In this document: positions 46,729-58,990 of the stretch, piece after piece | Layout: the number at the start of each line of letters is the position of its first letter | Numbering within the stretch: position 1 is the first letter of the stretch | Source: Adenanthera pavonina | Taxonomy: Eukaryota; Streptophyta; Magnoliopsida; Fabales; Fabaceae | Assembly: GCA_026686845.1 (NCBI GenBank) | Contig: JAIVEN010000028.1 | Span: 3,115,001 to 3,179,000, forward strand | Length of the DNA: 64,000 bases | Reading direction: 5' to 3' | The notes under the pieces: model-generated | The model's database searches: none | Told to the model about the DNA's origin: nothing | Seen by the model: only the letters and a program-made list of their open reading frames with translations | Program-made: the position numbers and the translations under genes

Positions 46729-48060
46729 GTTTTGTTAATGTTTAAGGCAATTCAAATAATCCGTATGGCATGACATGCCAATGCAATGCATGTCCATTAA
46801 ACCATAAGTCTAGTCAGAAATAAAACTACCTGTGGGCTAAGTTTTACTTAACTAGATTCATGTACTGATGAAACTAGTATATTTTATTTCTTACCTCAAT
46901 ACCTGTAAGCAAATTAAGGCTCAGAAACATTTCTACTATTCCATCCTGATTAATCATATCAAGTACAACAACATTCCTGTGGGATAATGTTAATAATATT
47001 TAACATATTAATCACAATTGATGTCAATTATCCATATGTGATCCTAAGTTCAATTTAGATGATTAAATACTTGATGTATAATTTTAAGAATAATTAAGGG
47101 TGCTGTAGCTAAACCTTAACTAAACTAAAATTATACTAATCACTTGACATCCATATGCTTGACTATGATGAAACCCAAAGCATAATCAAGATTTGCATGA
47201 TGAGAAAATAATTAATCAAATAAACAAAATATGATTAATTTCATTCCTTCATGCATATATATCAAATCATTATCTTCAAAACATTTTTTTTAAAATAAGG
47301 TATAATTAAATAGTAAATGTCGTCAAATAATGATAATCTAAAATAAATTTCTTAGAAAATTTTCTATGTGCTAGAATTGTAAGAAATTTTCTATACGCTA
47401 GAATTATCCAACAAATTTAATAAAATTAACATTGGAAAAAAACAAATTTACGGCATAGAATATCATTAATAGATGTTGAACAATAAGTAAAAGTGATCCT
47501 GGTGGCATGGTGGTGTGAAACTTGGATTATGATGCCTTAGGTCATGGGATCTTGTCCATGCTTAACCAAAATGACATGAACTTTTTTATTAATGTATCCA
47601 TTACACCATCAGCCCAATTTCACCATGTGAGCCATAGGAATTAATTAAACAAGATATACAAAGGCCCAATAATTCACCACCAGCATATATATATATATAT
47701 AATCACATATGGATCTTCAAAGAGGTACGCCCAAAATTAAATTAAAGAAAAACCAGAAACCCAAATCATAAATTATTCCAAACTCAAAAGACACAGTCTT
47801 AAGCATAGAAACTTAAGCATAGAAACAGAAGAAGCATCGTTCAACAAAACGACATGGTTCATCCCTAACCTTGCGACGGGCTGACCCGACCCAATGTCAG
47901 ACTCGGTACGTTCTCATGCTACAGACTCATCTTTTAATGCTCTTACTAACAAAAATATCAGAAAATAATGAAGATATGGTTTGCATAATCAAAATGAACT
48001 CCAAAAATTCATTTAGTAAACATCCAACAATGAAAGCTTCAGCGAGGCAGAGGTTTTAGA
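46729..48060 (-). other. Long untranslated leader of the copia element
   Basis: About 1.3 kb between the primer site and gag, AT-rich, with no coding domain. An (AT)n run lies near 47686-47701. Its length is unusual for a copia leader, so a nested insertion is possible, but no ends were identified. Confidence 0.5.
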
Positions 48061-48073
48061 TGCTCTGATACCA
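48061..48073 (-). other. Primer-binding site (initiator Met tRNA)
   Basis: The minus strand reads TGGTATCAGAGCA, the standard plant copia site complementary to the initiator Met tRNA 3' end. It lies 2 nt inside the 5' LTR. Confidence 0.93.
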
Positions 48074-48075
48074 AC

Positions 48076-48410
48076 TGTGAGAAATGCTAATAAAAAACGC
48101 AATAAAAACTAACCTCCAGCCATCGCAAGAATAAAACCACACTCTTATTTATGTATTCAAGAGAGATTTCTTCCAAGCTCTATAACTCAATCAGTGATGG
48201 TGTTTGATATTTTGGATGATGAGTTAGAGCTTGGGAAACCCTCTTATTTATAGGCAAGCAATCAACGTCCGTTGCCATCACACAGGCGAAGATTGCATCA
48301 CAAGATCAGGAGATATGGATATGGCCGTTCAACAACCTGACCATGAGGACCACGTCCAACGTTCACCAACTTCTGAGATTCTTGGCAGGGAACATTGGAG
48401 AACGGCTACA
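48076..48410 (-). repeat. 5' LTR of the copia element
   Basis: 335 bp, about 96% identical to 42055-42389. On the minus strand it holds CTATAAATAAGAG (48241-48253), a good TATA box for element transcription. Confidence 0.93.
48241..48253 (-). promoter_or_regulatory. TATA box in the copia 5' LTR
   Basis: CTATAAATAAGAG read on the minus strand, in the LTR that drives transcription towards gag. The same sequence is present in the other LTR. Confidence 0.6.
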
Positions 48411-48883
48411 TTTCTGACCCGCCAATACCGGACAACTTTTTTGGAATCACTGTGCAATTTACTCATGTGACGATGAAAGTAAGGGACCTGGTGAGAGATG
48501 GAAGACATGGGAAGTTTGCTTTGGAGATGAACAAGGCCATCTCCTCGTACACGGAAGAGCAGATCAAGAGGGACTTTGAAGCATGGGTGCAAAATCCAGT
48601 GATACGTTCATAGCGTGGCAGAATTGGGAGGTTTATGACAACCAACAACTCCCCGAGAACCAACTTTTACGACATTGACTTTGGTTGGGGAAAACCGGTG
48701 GCGGTTCGCATGGGCCTCGGCAATACAAGGATATGGAAGCTGGCCGCGGATGTCGAGGCAGAAGAAGGTAGCTTCGACATTGAGTTGTGCATGTGCTATG
48801 AGTTATTGGAAGGCATGGGAAGGGACCCTGAGTTCATGTAGATGGTGTCGCCACCGCCGCTGCCAATAGGGTTATCCACTTAA
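48411..48883 (+). pseudogene. BAHD acyltransferase 3' part (BAHD3)
   Basis: This continues BAHD3 after the copia insertion. DFGWG is present near 48677. Two nonsense codons lie at 48611-48613 (CAG to TAG) and 48839-48841 (CAG to TAG); the ancestral stop is TAA at 48881-48883. About 18 of 420 positions differ from BAHD1 (2581-3000), far more than in the 5' part. Near the C terminus it lacks some of the CCGCTG repeats of BAHD1. Confidence 0.9.
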
Positions 48884-49600
48884 ATAGGAGATGCTCAACT
48901 TTGATAGAGGGAGAGCTTGAAGGATGGTTTCATATGTGGTTTCTTGTTTTAGTTCGTGTGCCTCGAGCATCTTTATTTTACATAGTTGCATTTCTCATTT
49001 TGTGCGTGTAATGTGTATCTGTGCTATTGTGTTTTGAAGGAAAATTTGTTTTCATGTTTTATATTACATATATATATATATATATATAAGTCATGTTATT
49101 GTGCCTAATAGTAAACTAATTAACAAGCCTTCCCATATTAAAATTCGAATCCGATTATTAACAGAAACAACTTGGTATAATGTGTTTCTTTTGCAAATTT
49201 TATCAGTAAGATACTTGTTTATTGTTTTCTATATAAAATTGACTAAGTTTACATATATATATTTTAAAATTTTGTCCTAGTCATTAAGAGAAGGAATAAA
49301 TGAAAGTGGAGCCACACATACGTATGGCATTCGTAGATAAGTACAGAGAAGATAAAGTATATCGATTTGATTTGTGATTCTAATTCACTTGTACGTCAGT
49401 TTCTTGTTTTTGTTCGCAAGTGTGCGCATTGAGCTTCTATATTTTACGTAGGTTCGTCATATGTTGTCTGCAGTACTGTGATTTGAAGGACAATATATAT
49501 TTGCATTTTGCAGCTACTCACACTTCTCTCAGTGGACCCAAAACTGAGCTTAATGTACTGTCATGTGTTCCCATAATAAATTTTCAAACCAAATAATAAA
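48884..49600. other. 3' flank of BAHD3
   Basis: Matches 3053-3699 and 4051-4125 after BAHD1, without the MITE at 3700-4050. An (AT)n run lies at about 49069-49088. The sequence at 49490-49550 is uninterrupted where BAHD1's flank has the MITE. Confidence 0.75.
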
Positions 49601-50470
49601 CAAATGTGTTGTTATAAAGTTATAATTGCTTAGAGTTTATTCTCTCGACTATCTAGTCTTATGTTCCTTCTTTCTTTATTGATTAATTTTTTTCCCATAA
49701 TTTGAGTACTCCAGTTTTTTCAGGCCAATATATATATATCTGATGAATTAAACATATATAAGCTTGATGAATTAAATAAGATCACTTGGTCTCAGTGTAT
49801 AGGCATGTGGACTGCGTCACATTGCTTCAATAATTGGGCTTATCTTGGTCTCCCATCTTCTATTCAAGTCCATTATCTTCTTCATCGAAACAGGCATCAC
49901 CCTTGGAGTCATGGGCTCCTTTACATACTTTTACCACAAAACAGTAGATATGAAAAACAAGACACATGCTTACCGAAAAACTAAAAAAATAGAGAGAACG
50001 AGACACATATCAGATAAAAAATTGAAGTAGCTAACGAAAATTGAAGTAGCTGACGAAGATTGAACCAGTTGGTAAAAATACAATTTATATTTCTTAAGGA
50101 TGTGGATTCGAATTCTTCTTCTGATGTGAGGATCTTCTTGGTAGGAATAATATTATACTGAGATGAGTTAAAAAAAAAATAGAGACATAACAAACTACAA
50201 GATAGACATTCATACTAAATAATCTTCTTGTGTCAGTTTTTAATTTTTTTAGGATTAATAATTTAACATATTAGATTGGAGCCGACCATGACGGCATTAT
50301 TCATTTCTCAAGTCATGTCTGAAATAAATAAATATTCCCAGTACTATAGTTTTGGTTGGGACATTGAAATTAAATTTTAGGCTTCTCGTTTAAAAAAAAA
50401 AAAGCGCACATCAAGTTTGCATTTTAGACTTGGCCATCAAAGACAAACGCTTCCAAGGACACACCATCCC
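49601..50470. other. Spacer between BAHD3 and BAHD4
   Basis: A diverged second copy of this spacer lies at about 55185-56485. Shared marks include AAATGTGTTGTT, then GGTCTCA...GGGCT...TCTATTCA, and GACAAACGCTT just before the gene start. An open frame at 49845-50030 is not conserved. No gene is seen. Confidence 0.65.
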
Positions 50471-50874
50471 ATGGCAGCCATCCGAGTGATCTCCACAACT
50501 GCCATCCAAGCACGAAGCTACAGTAATGATGGTGATTCACCTAAACAAATCGACCTCAATCCATGGGATCTCCGGTTTCTACTACTTGAACATACTCAAA
50601 AGGGCCTTCTTTTTCACAAACCCACATCATCATCATCTTCCTCAAAACACAGTGATCCAGTACCTGAAGGACTCACTTTTTATCTACCCTTGACTTCTTC
50701 TCGTCCCTCGCTGGCCGTCTTGCTATCGTCCCCCACAACGATGATGACACCTCCTCCGTCTTCATCACTTGCAACAACGTCGGAGTAAGGTTTGTTCATG
50801 CCATTGTTGACAAAACTACAATTGCCAACATCCTCGAACCCACTTATGTTACTCAGAGCGAATTCAAAGGTTTC
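50471..50874 (+). pseudogene. BAHD acyltransferase 5' fragment (BAHD4)
   Basis: The ATG and N terminus are clear (MAAIRVISTTAIQARS, then DLNPWDLRFLLLE and QKGLLFHKP) and resemble BAHD5 more than BAHD1. The frame shifts near 50655 at the QHLKDSLS region. Homology ends at about 50853, around residue 128, and a copia LTR starts at 50875. The HXXXD and DFGWG parts are missing and are not found beyond the element. Confidence 0.88.
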
Positions 50875-51131
50875 TGTGGGGAGAAAATAGCGTGTTGTAT
50901 TATTGTATATAATGTCAAGCTAGGTTTACATGAGGTACATATAGCAACGATAAACTGCGTGGGAAGATACTGAACACATAAAATCCCACTAAATCAGAAA
51001 ATATAAAATATACAAGGTATACAATATTATAATATCTGAAAATAACCAACATAATTATTGAGTGATAACGTTGGGATCTTCAGCGGATTCTTTGGGTTTT
51101 GATAGGGATGACACACGTACGTACTCTAACA
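50875..51131 (-). repeat. Single LTR of the truncated copia element
   Basis: 257 bp, from TGTGGGGAG to CTCTAACA on the plus strand, with TG...CA ends. No partner LTR is found in the window. Confidence 0.68.
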
Positions 51132-52714
51132 GACCCCCTCAAACGAGAGGGCACTAAATGCACTCTGGGTTTGCTTCTAAGATAAGAAAACTGAGCATGA
51201 TTTAATGCCTTGGTTAGGCCATCTGCAGTTTGCTCACGTGAAGGAACATGACCATATGACAACTGATTAGCGAGAACTTGATTCCTGACAAAATGAGCAT
51301 CAATCTCAATATGTTTGGTGCAAGCATGAAACACATGATTCTCTGCAAGTGCTTGGGCACTCATATTATCACACCAGATCACAGGACAACGTGTGATGGG
51401 AATTTTCAATTCTTTCAACAACGACTTAAGCCAAATTATTTCTGCTGCTACATCGGCCAGTGCTCGGTACTCAGACTTAGTACTGGATCTAGCAACAACA
51501 CTCTGCTTTTTTCGATGACCATGAAACTGGAATGTTACCAAGAAAAACACAATATCCTAATGTAGATCTTCTATCAATTGGACAAGCTGCCCAGTTAGCA
51601 TCAGCAAAAGCAATTATATTAAAGTACTTAGATGGAGAAATTCTAAGTCCCGTATTAATAGAGCCTGTCAAGCACCTCAAGATACGTTTTACTCCTTGCC
51701 AATGAGCAGAGGTTGGCTTACTGAGAAGTTGACTGAGATACTTCACAGCATATGAGATGCCTTCTCATCCTCAGCAAAAAGCAGTGGACTGGCCGTGTGT
51801 TAGTAAGGTACTGCAAACTCCCTATTGCCTTTCGAAACTTACTAGGATCAGTAAGTGGTTCTCCAGCATCAACTATAAATGTTTTGTTGGCCACCATAGG
51901 AGTCTCACATGGTGCAGCAAACAACATACCAAATTTCCGAAGCAAATCCTCTATATATTTTCCTTGACTTATCCACAATCCTGAAGAATTTCTATGGATT
52001 TCAAAGCCAAGAAAATAATAAACATTACCAAGATCTTTGAGAGAGAACATGATATATAGTTTGCTGTTAAAAAGATTGAGTTAGGCAGAATTATTACCAG
52101 TTACCAAGATATCATCTACATAAGTCAAAACCATCACTTTTAGTGTTGATGACTCCCCAGCAAATTAGAACTTCTTTCAATCTTTCAAACCAAGCTCTTC
52201 GAGCTTGCTTTAGCCCATACAATGCTTTCTTGAGTAAGCACACATAGTAAGGCCACGTAGGATCAACAAGTCCTTCAGGTTGAGACATAAAAACTTTTTT
52301 CAGATAGAATGCCATTGCAGAATGCATTATTGATGTCTAACTGCTTAATAGGCCAATTGAGTGAGATAGCAATAGCAAGTACAAGCCTAATTATTGTAAT
52401 TTCGGCTACTGGACTTAAAGTTGGACCAAAATTCACTCATGTGTCGTGTTGAAATCCCTTTGCCACAAGCCTTGCTTTGTGTCTTTGAATTGAGCCATCG
52501 GAATTAAATTTTGTTTTAAAACCCAACGACAGTGCACTGCTTTTTGCTGAGGATGAGAAGGCACAAGAACCCAAGTATTATTGTGCAAAAGAGCTTCATA
52601 TTCTTCAATCATGGCCTTTTTGCAATGTGATAGCTTTAGTGCTTTTGTTGCTAAAGTAGGTTCATTGGCAAGTGCAAGATCACAGGCAGGGGTATTTAGG
52701 TTTGAATGTTCCAA
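51080..52714 (-). pseudogene. Copia RT and RNase H, fragmented
   Basis: RT pieces: KKAMIEEYEALLHNNTW near 52600, KKALYGLKQARRAWF near 52210, the YVDD box near 52105-52117, and LKDLGNVYYFLGFEIHR near 52010. RNase H: DANWAACPIDRRSTLGYC near 51570, SSTKSEYRALA near 51470, and TKHIEIDAHFVR near 51300. At least three frame breaks separate them. Confidence 0.87.
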
Positions 52715-53243
52715 CCTTAGATCGAGTGATCATATGGTGGTGAGTTTCTTACTAGATATGCTGTATGAGACACAGTAGTACTGTTCTGATCACTAAAAGG
52801 TGTTATGGAGTGTGTATCGGCAAAATTCCCACCAGTATCGTATAGGCATCCTGGCTTGTGCAAACATTGTCAAACCAAGTTCCACTATATGCCTGTGTTT
52901 TTTCTCAGCTCTCTTGTTCTGAGCAGATGTATAAGAACATGAGTGATGTCAGTCACAAATTCTTGCGAACTTCTAAATTCACCTCCTTAATCTTTTTGCA
53001 ATACCTTAATTTTCTTTCTCAACCATTTTCTTAAAATGGATAAATGTACCTTTAACTTCACTTTTATTTTTAAGTGGATAAATCAAGGTGAATGACTAAA
53101 ATCATCAACGAAATGAATATAATATTTAAATCCATTCAATGACTGAATAGGCGCAGGTTCCATACATCAGTATGTATCAAATTAAGAGGACTAGAAGCAT
53201 AAGAGTCAGATTTATTAAATGGAAGACTATGCATTTTACCAAA

Positions 53244-54600
53244 CTAGACTTCACAAAAAGGAGGTTCTTTATTTTCAACTTTAAATTTAAAAGGACTTAA
53301 CACTTTCGACAAAACTAAAAATGAAGGATGAACCAGATGACGACGATGCCAGACTTCTAAGTTGGAAAAATCCTTATTCAAATGACCAACTGCAAAGCAA
53401 ACTGATCCATGACCATCTCTTGAGATCTCCACAACCTTGTAAATGCCATTCTCAAGATTCACGTGAAGAACCACTTCCTTTGTCTTCTTGTCCTTAACAA
53501 AGCAATCATGTGAATACAACTGAATAAGAACATTATTATCAAAAGCAAGCTTACAAGTACTAATAAGGTTCTTTGAAATTCTAGGAGCTCACAATACATT
53601 CTTCAATCTTAATTCCTTTCCATTTTGAGTTATAGGCACAGTTTCACCATTAGCAACAATTAATCTTTCATTACTTGAGTATTGTAGAGGTTTTTCAAGG
53701 GGTACAGATCCATTGGTCACATGAGCAATAGTTCCACTATCGACATACCAATTTGGATCAACAACTGAACTAGGAGTTGCAACCATTGCTGCATGATAGG
53801 GAGATGAACTCAAACCTTGTTCCTTTCCATTCATGAGAGTTAAACCAAAAAAGGTCTGATCAAAATGAAAATAGCAATTTACAGCAACATGACCAATCTT
53901 ACCACACAATTGACACATTGGTCGATTATTGTTTCTATTCATGCGACCTCTGCCTCTAAAGCCACGTCCTGCGTACTCCACGAGAAAAGCCGCCATGTGA
54001 ATAATTCTGAAAATTGAGTGGGATCATTTTTCTGATGATTACGAGAGTGTGTCACCAGGTTGGTATTGGGATTATTGAGATTGAGATTACTGAATTTTTG
54101 AAGCTGCTCCAAACGTCCTTCGAAGGTAAGGAGAGTGGCTTGAAGTTCTATCCAGGAAAGATTCTCCTTTTCAAGTATCTGAGCGACAACTGGATTATAG
54201 TCTCCATCTAAACCTACAAGAACCTGCGAAATTAAATCACCATTAGAAATATGATGACCATCCATTTGAAGATGATCAGCAATTGTCTTGATTTTGGCGA
54301 GATATTCTTCCATCTTCAAGGTTCCTTTTTGTGTGTATAGTAATTCATTCTTGAGCAAGGTAACCCGTGCACGAGACTGAACACTGAGAAGATCATGAGC
54401 AGAATTCCATAACTCATGCGAAGTCTTGCAATGCAAAAGTCGAGTTACCACTTCAGGAGTCATAGCACCATAGAGCCAACCAAGTGTCAGCTGGTCATTT
54501 GAGAACCATTCTGCGAACTCAGGATTGGGTTTCTTTGTTCCATTGACAACAATGAATTCTTGGGAACACTTCCTTGTTCCAAGAACATAACCATCGAATC
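53244..54600 (-). pseudogene. Copia gag, protease and start of integrase, fragmented
   Basis: Gag is recognised from EFAEWFSNDQLTLGWLYGA near 54500 through the UBN2 region and a zinc knuckle C-Q-L-C-G-K-I-G-H-V-A-V-N-C near 53880-53920. The protease WYVDSGT (intact D-S-G) is near 53740, and the GAG-pre-integrase block with EVWHRRH is near 53350. Most of the integrase core is eroded; a FVDDFSHS piece remains near 53095-53118. Confidence 0.85.
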
Positions 54601-54620
54601 AGTGGCCATAAGGGATTGGA

Positions 54621-55184
54621 AGAATAATGGTAGTCAATATGTAAATACACGTTAATCAATTGTAAATATATACGACGATCAAATGTAAATTTACGAGGAT
54701 CAAGGGCATTTCAATCTTTTTACCTGGTAATCTTATGTCCAATTAGATACTATGATGGTCTTCCAACAGATGGAGCCAAGACTTGGTTATTGAGAGGAGT
54801 CGATATTAAAAAGAATATATATTAAATGAGGAAAAGTTTAACAACTAAAATATGAAACAAATTATGATATATAAGTAATAAAGTATAAGAGAGTGAAGTT
54901 GGTGTATAGTAAAGTAAAAGAGAGATGATGTTGATTTTTAAAATTTCTTATCTACTTTCAAGATAATTAAAGTATAAATTTTGGGAGGTGCCAAATATAC
55001 ATAATCTTCTATATAATATAAAATTTTTGTAATATATATATATCAAGAAAGGAAAATTTGGGGGGACTATGGCTCCTTCATGTCCCCCCTCCCTCAGTCT
55101 CTAACTCTTAAAATATCATTTTGGAAATATCTTTATGCCTTGATATTTTAGGGGAATTTTCTCGAAATGCTTCTATAATTTCTT
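54621..55184. other. Unassigned stretch beside the truncated copia
   Basis: No gene is seen. The (AT)n tract near 55028-55042 and the C-rich tract near 55084 are simple sequence. Confidence 0.45.
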
Positions 55185-56485
55185 ACAAATAAATGTGTTG
55201 TTTTGAAGTCATAATTGTTTCTACTTTGTTATCACGATTGTCAAGATTTGGGAGTCTTCTTGGCTTTCCATCTTCCCAGACTGACATGGCTATATATGTA
55301 CATAGAACTAACTGATTTGAGGTCAATATGTCACAGCTGATTAATTTATTTTTCCATAATTTGAGTACTTTTATTTTTTTTTTCCAGTATAAATATCTTG
55401 GATCTACTTTTGTAGTTCATATATGACAAAACCATGAAGTTGTTTACTTTTTTTTTTTTTACCGGAAGTTGTATATGCTTGTGGAGGTCAGTATTCTTGT
55501 TTATAATGTTGCAAAAGAGAATTGAGCCAAGCCTTGTTACTCTAAAGTGACGGTTGGCTTACAAAATTAAATAAATTAAAATATATTTGGCTCACTTTTT
55601 TTATTTGGTTATATCACGAGGATTTGAATATTCGATTACTACCCACATCCCAATCAAAACTTGTATGAGCTTGGTGAACTAAACAAGAGCTTGGTCTCAA
55701 TGTAGAAGCTTGTGGGCTTAAACAAATAGCTTAAATCATTGGGCTCATTCTGGTCTATGATTTTCTATTCAGGTCCATTTCATTATTTCTTCCTTCATCC
55801 ACACACGTATATCACCTGGGGAGCCTTGAGCTCCATTGAACACTTTTTAACCTGAAACAAAGAGAACATGACACAATTCAAATAAAATTAGTGTTTTTCA
55901 TAAAAAAGTAAGTTCATGAATTCCACATTTACCCAAAAAAATTAAAAAAATAAAAAATAAACAGAAATTTAAGTGAAGACGGAACCAAATTACAAAATAG
56001 ACATTGATCAGTTCCTATTAAAATACTACAGAATCTTTTTGCGGCAGTTATAAAATTTTTTATGTTCAGTAATTTAAAATTGAATGTGTATCCTGAAATT
56101 AACAAAGGGGCTATGTTCGAATGTATATACTTTAATGTACTCTAATTGTCACACTGCATTTGTTATATGATATATTAACACGTTAGATAATGCGGACCAC
56201 ATCGGCATATTGTTGCCTTCAAAGTTTAATATTAGTAGTTAATCTATATATATATAACTCTAACAAAATGCACTTTGTTTTAAATTATGTGCAAAGCGTG
56301 AACCTATATCAAGTTATAATGAATTGACTCTTTATCTCAAGTTATGTATATATTTAAAAAATATATATTTCCTTTACTGTGGTTTTAGTGATTGAAATCA
56401 AATTATTGGCATGGATCAAGTATTTGGATATGAAATAGACAAGATTGGTCATCAATGACAAACGCTTTCGAATGACACCTGTGAT
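55185..56485. other. Second copy of the BAHD spacer, no gene following
   Basis: Diverged copy of 49600-50470. The match runs through AAATGTGTTGTTTTGAAGT (55191), the GAGCTTGGTGAACTAAACAA block (55669), and up to GGTCATCAATGACAAACGCTT (about 56445-56466), which in the other copy lies only about 30 bp before the BAHD4 ATG. Here no BAHD start follows. Confidence 0.62.
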
Positions 56486-56712
56486 CAATATCATGCAGAT
56501 TTTGTTTAAGAAAATTTACGATAACTCATATAAAAAAAAATCCAAATAGAGTAAGACAAAGTAATTGATATGTCACATCAGAATCTGGATTCTTCTACCG
56601 TTTGTCAAAGGCGGAAAATGAAAGCAATTGCAGAGATTCAGCACCGACATCCGATTGATCTCGAGAACCACACAAAATACACTTCAATTATAAAGTAAAA
56701 TATATTAACATT

Positions 56713-57497
56713 TGTTAGAATATAAGTGTATTTTATGTATGCATGTTAAAAGAAGTTACATATTGCTTAAACAAAAGATTGACCTAATGTATAAATATTA
56801 AGATGTGATGATGGGTTAGTAAAATGGTCAAGAGAAGGAATGGGCTCACGCGTATAATTACGAGATAACAATAAACCAACGTAGTTCAAAATCTTTGATT
56901 TCTCCCTTGCGCGCTAGTTAAATGTGGACTGGGCATTTTTGTTTAAATATTTTTTGAAAAATATAAAATATTTTTAACTTACCAGAGAACCTTAATTTTT
57001 TAACAGTTTCAGATTTGAAGCTTTCAGTTTTTGAAACCGTTGGGATTTAATGTCTGGAACATTGGAGCCTTGATTTACCATTATTTCATTGTTCCTTCAA
57101 CATTCAAAAACCGATTGCTATTTATGTCCAATTTTTAGAAACGGATTCGACTTAATCACTTTGTCTCCCAACGTTCAAAATTGACGGTTTAATTGTCATT
57201 AACATTTTGATTGCTGCCCAATGTTCGAGTACCTTTTAGAACCTATAAATACCAAGCTCTACCAAAGGTTTGATGCACTGAGCTCATGGACAACATTCGG
57301 AGCTTTTCCTTTCTTTCTCTTTGCTCTCCTGAGTTTTTCATTGTCTTATTTCTACTGTTCTGAAACTTTGCTCCGGCAAGAAGAATCTGTTTGATCCTGG
57401 GGAGTTGCAGACTTGTGGCAGAATAACTCTTAAGGACAGTGTCTTTGATCACGATTTGGATTGATTTATACTGATATTTTATTTATTACAGCTAACA
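56713..57497. mobile_element. Solo LTR with perfect target duplication
   Basis: 785 bp beginning TGTTAG and ending CTAACA, a perfect 6-bp inverted repeat. It is flanked by ACATT at 56708-56712 and again at 57498-57502. CCTATAAATACC (about 57242-57253) is a good TATA box, which suggests plus-strand LTR orientation. There are no internal retrotransposon domains, so it is a solo LTR left by recombination between two LTRs. The family is not identified. Confidence 0.85.
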
Positions 57498-57502
57498 ACA
57501 TT

Positions 57503-58990
57503 TCCTTTTTTATGCTCTTAAAAATATGTCGTTAAAGAATTATGTAATAACTTTTCATCAATTAAAATTTATGCTAAAATAACTCAAAATGATTAATTTA
57601 CCCTTATAATTTAAAATATCTAATTTTTATCTAATAAAATCTAGATAAATTTAATATGTTTGTATAAAATATTCATGAAAATATTTCCAATTGATATAAC
57701 ATAATCATATGCTGGCCTTGTTACTTTTAAGAAAACACTAAAGATAAAGATATAATCAGTATTTTTTTAAAAAAAATTAATGATAACTCACATCTATAAA
57801 TCAATTTAAATGGGCTATCTATTTGATATATATAAAGTCATAATTTACAAAAACAACAAAAGAAAAGAAAAATCCATTTCAGAAGAAAGACCAAGTAATC
57901 ACTTGATATATAATGCTTTGTCCTCATCAGATTGATCAGTGCTATTGAAGAGAAGAAAATTAAAGATAAACCTTCCAATTCTAGCTAATTATGCTTTGTG
58001 TCGGAATGTTGGTGATCTGCATGCAACCACTTGATGTTTTTTTGGGAAATTTCAAAAAGCGAAAAGGACAGTTCAAAATCTACAAATGAAAATATTTTTT
58101 AATTAAGATCCAATTTAAAAAATTTTAAATTCTATAAACTGAATTTTTAATTTAAGTAAATTAAATTTTCAACTGATGTTGTCTATTTAAAACTATTTTT
58201 TATTAGAGGTCTGATTTTTCTTTTTCCCAATTTAAAAATATTTTTTCATAGAGGTCTGATTTTTCTTTTTCCCAATTTCATTTCAAATGAGGATGGAGGG
58301 GTGTAGTCTTCTCCTAGATGGATTTGGATTCGGTGCGCACCAAGTCCGTTTGCCTGAGAGCCTTTTTTTTTTTTTTTTTCTAAAGTAAAAAGAAAAGAGG
58401 AGAGAGACATAAAGAGGGGGGAGACATGCACTCTGCGCGCCACGCACTGGGCGCCTTTCCCTAGAAAGTGTCAGGAATAATGTTGCCGTCTCTTTTGTAC
58501 ATTGTTTGTCCGTTTGGTACCCAGAAAATGATACTTCCTTTTATGAAATTTTTTATTTTTATCTTAAATATAAATTTTTTTATAATATATAAAATAATAT
58601 TTATTATATATTTTTAAAAAATATATTTATTTAATATATTATAAAAAAAGATAAAAAATTAAATAAAAATAATTTTAAAAAATATTATAATTTTTATAAA
58701 AATTAAAATAATTAATTAATTTTAATTTCCATCTATAATTCACATAATCCAATTTGAAAGATTTTATGCCAAGAAGAAAATGAAATAAATCTTACAAAGT
58801 TGTGTGGACACTTGAATGTCTCTTCGTAACCCCCATGTACCCCACCGAACAATTTTTCCTCATAAAATGCACTCTCGTCCCTATCAAGAAGAGACATTGT
58901 TCAATGTTCATCATTATCCACACACACACACACATATCATCTTGTTTGCTACATTAAAGTTGTTACAGAGGAACACCACTGCACCGTCCC
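57503..58990. other. Region upstream of BAHD5
   Basis: AT-rich with no gene. TAGAGGTCTGATTTTTCTTT occurs twice 51 bp apart (about 58204 and 58255). A T-run lies near 58362-58379. Bases 58530-58745 resemble 60-290 upstream of BAHD1. A CA microsatellite lies near 58919-58933. BAHD5's promoter must lie in the last few hundred bases, but no strong TATA box is seen. Confidence 0.5.

Larger units (their letters stand above)
42055..48410 (-). mobile_element. Ty1/copia retrotransposon inserted in BAHD3
   Basis: A complete 6356-bp element in reverse orientation. It has 335-bp LTRs at both ends, a primer-binding site beside the right LTR, a purine tract beside the left LTR, and gag, protease, integrase, reverse transcriptase and RNase H in copia order. 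A perfect TTTCT duplication flanks it. The two LTRs differ at about 12 of 335 positions by eye (about 3.6%). At a commonly assumed plant rate of 1.3e-8 per site per year, that would be roughly 1-1.5 million years, which is only indicative. Frameshifts in gag and pol make it non-autonomous now. Confidence 0.95.
50875..54620 (-). mobile_element. Truncated Ty1/copia retrotransposon after BAHD4
   Basis: Reverse-oriented copia of a family different from the one in BAHD3. It keeps the 3' LTR (50875-51131) and a polypurine tract beside it (TTTGAGGGGG on the minus strand, about 51132-51143), then RNase H, RT, a damaged integrase, protease and gag. It stops inside gag at about 54600-54620, without a 5' LTR or primer site. 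Stops and frameshifts are frequent. The right edge is approximate. Confidence 0.82.

Noticed and set aside
42055..54620. Integrated viral sequence
   Set aside because: Domain order is protease, integrase, RT, RNase H with copia LTRs, and no envelope or movement gene is seen. These are Ty1/copia elements.
57243..57452. Reverse-strand frame as a gene
   Set aside because: It lies within the solo LTR, opposite to its TATA box direction, and has no domain.
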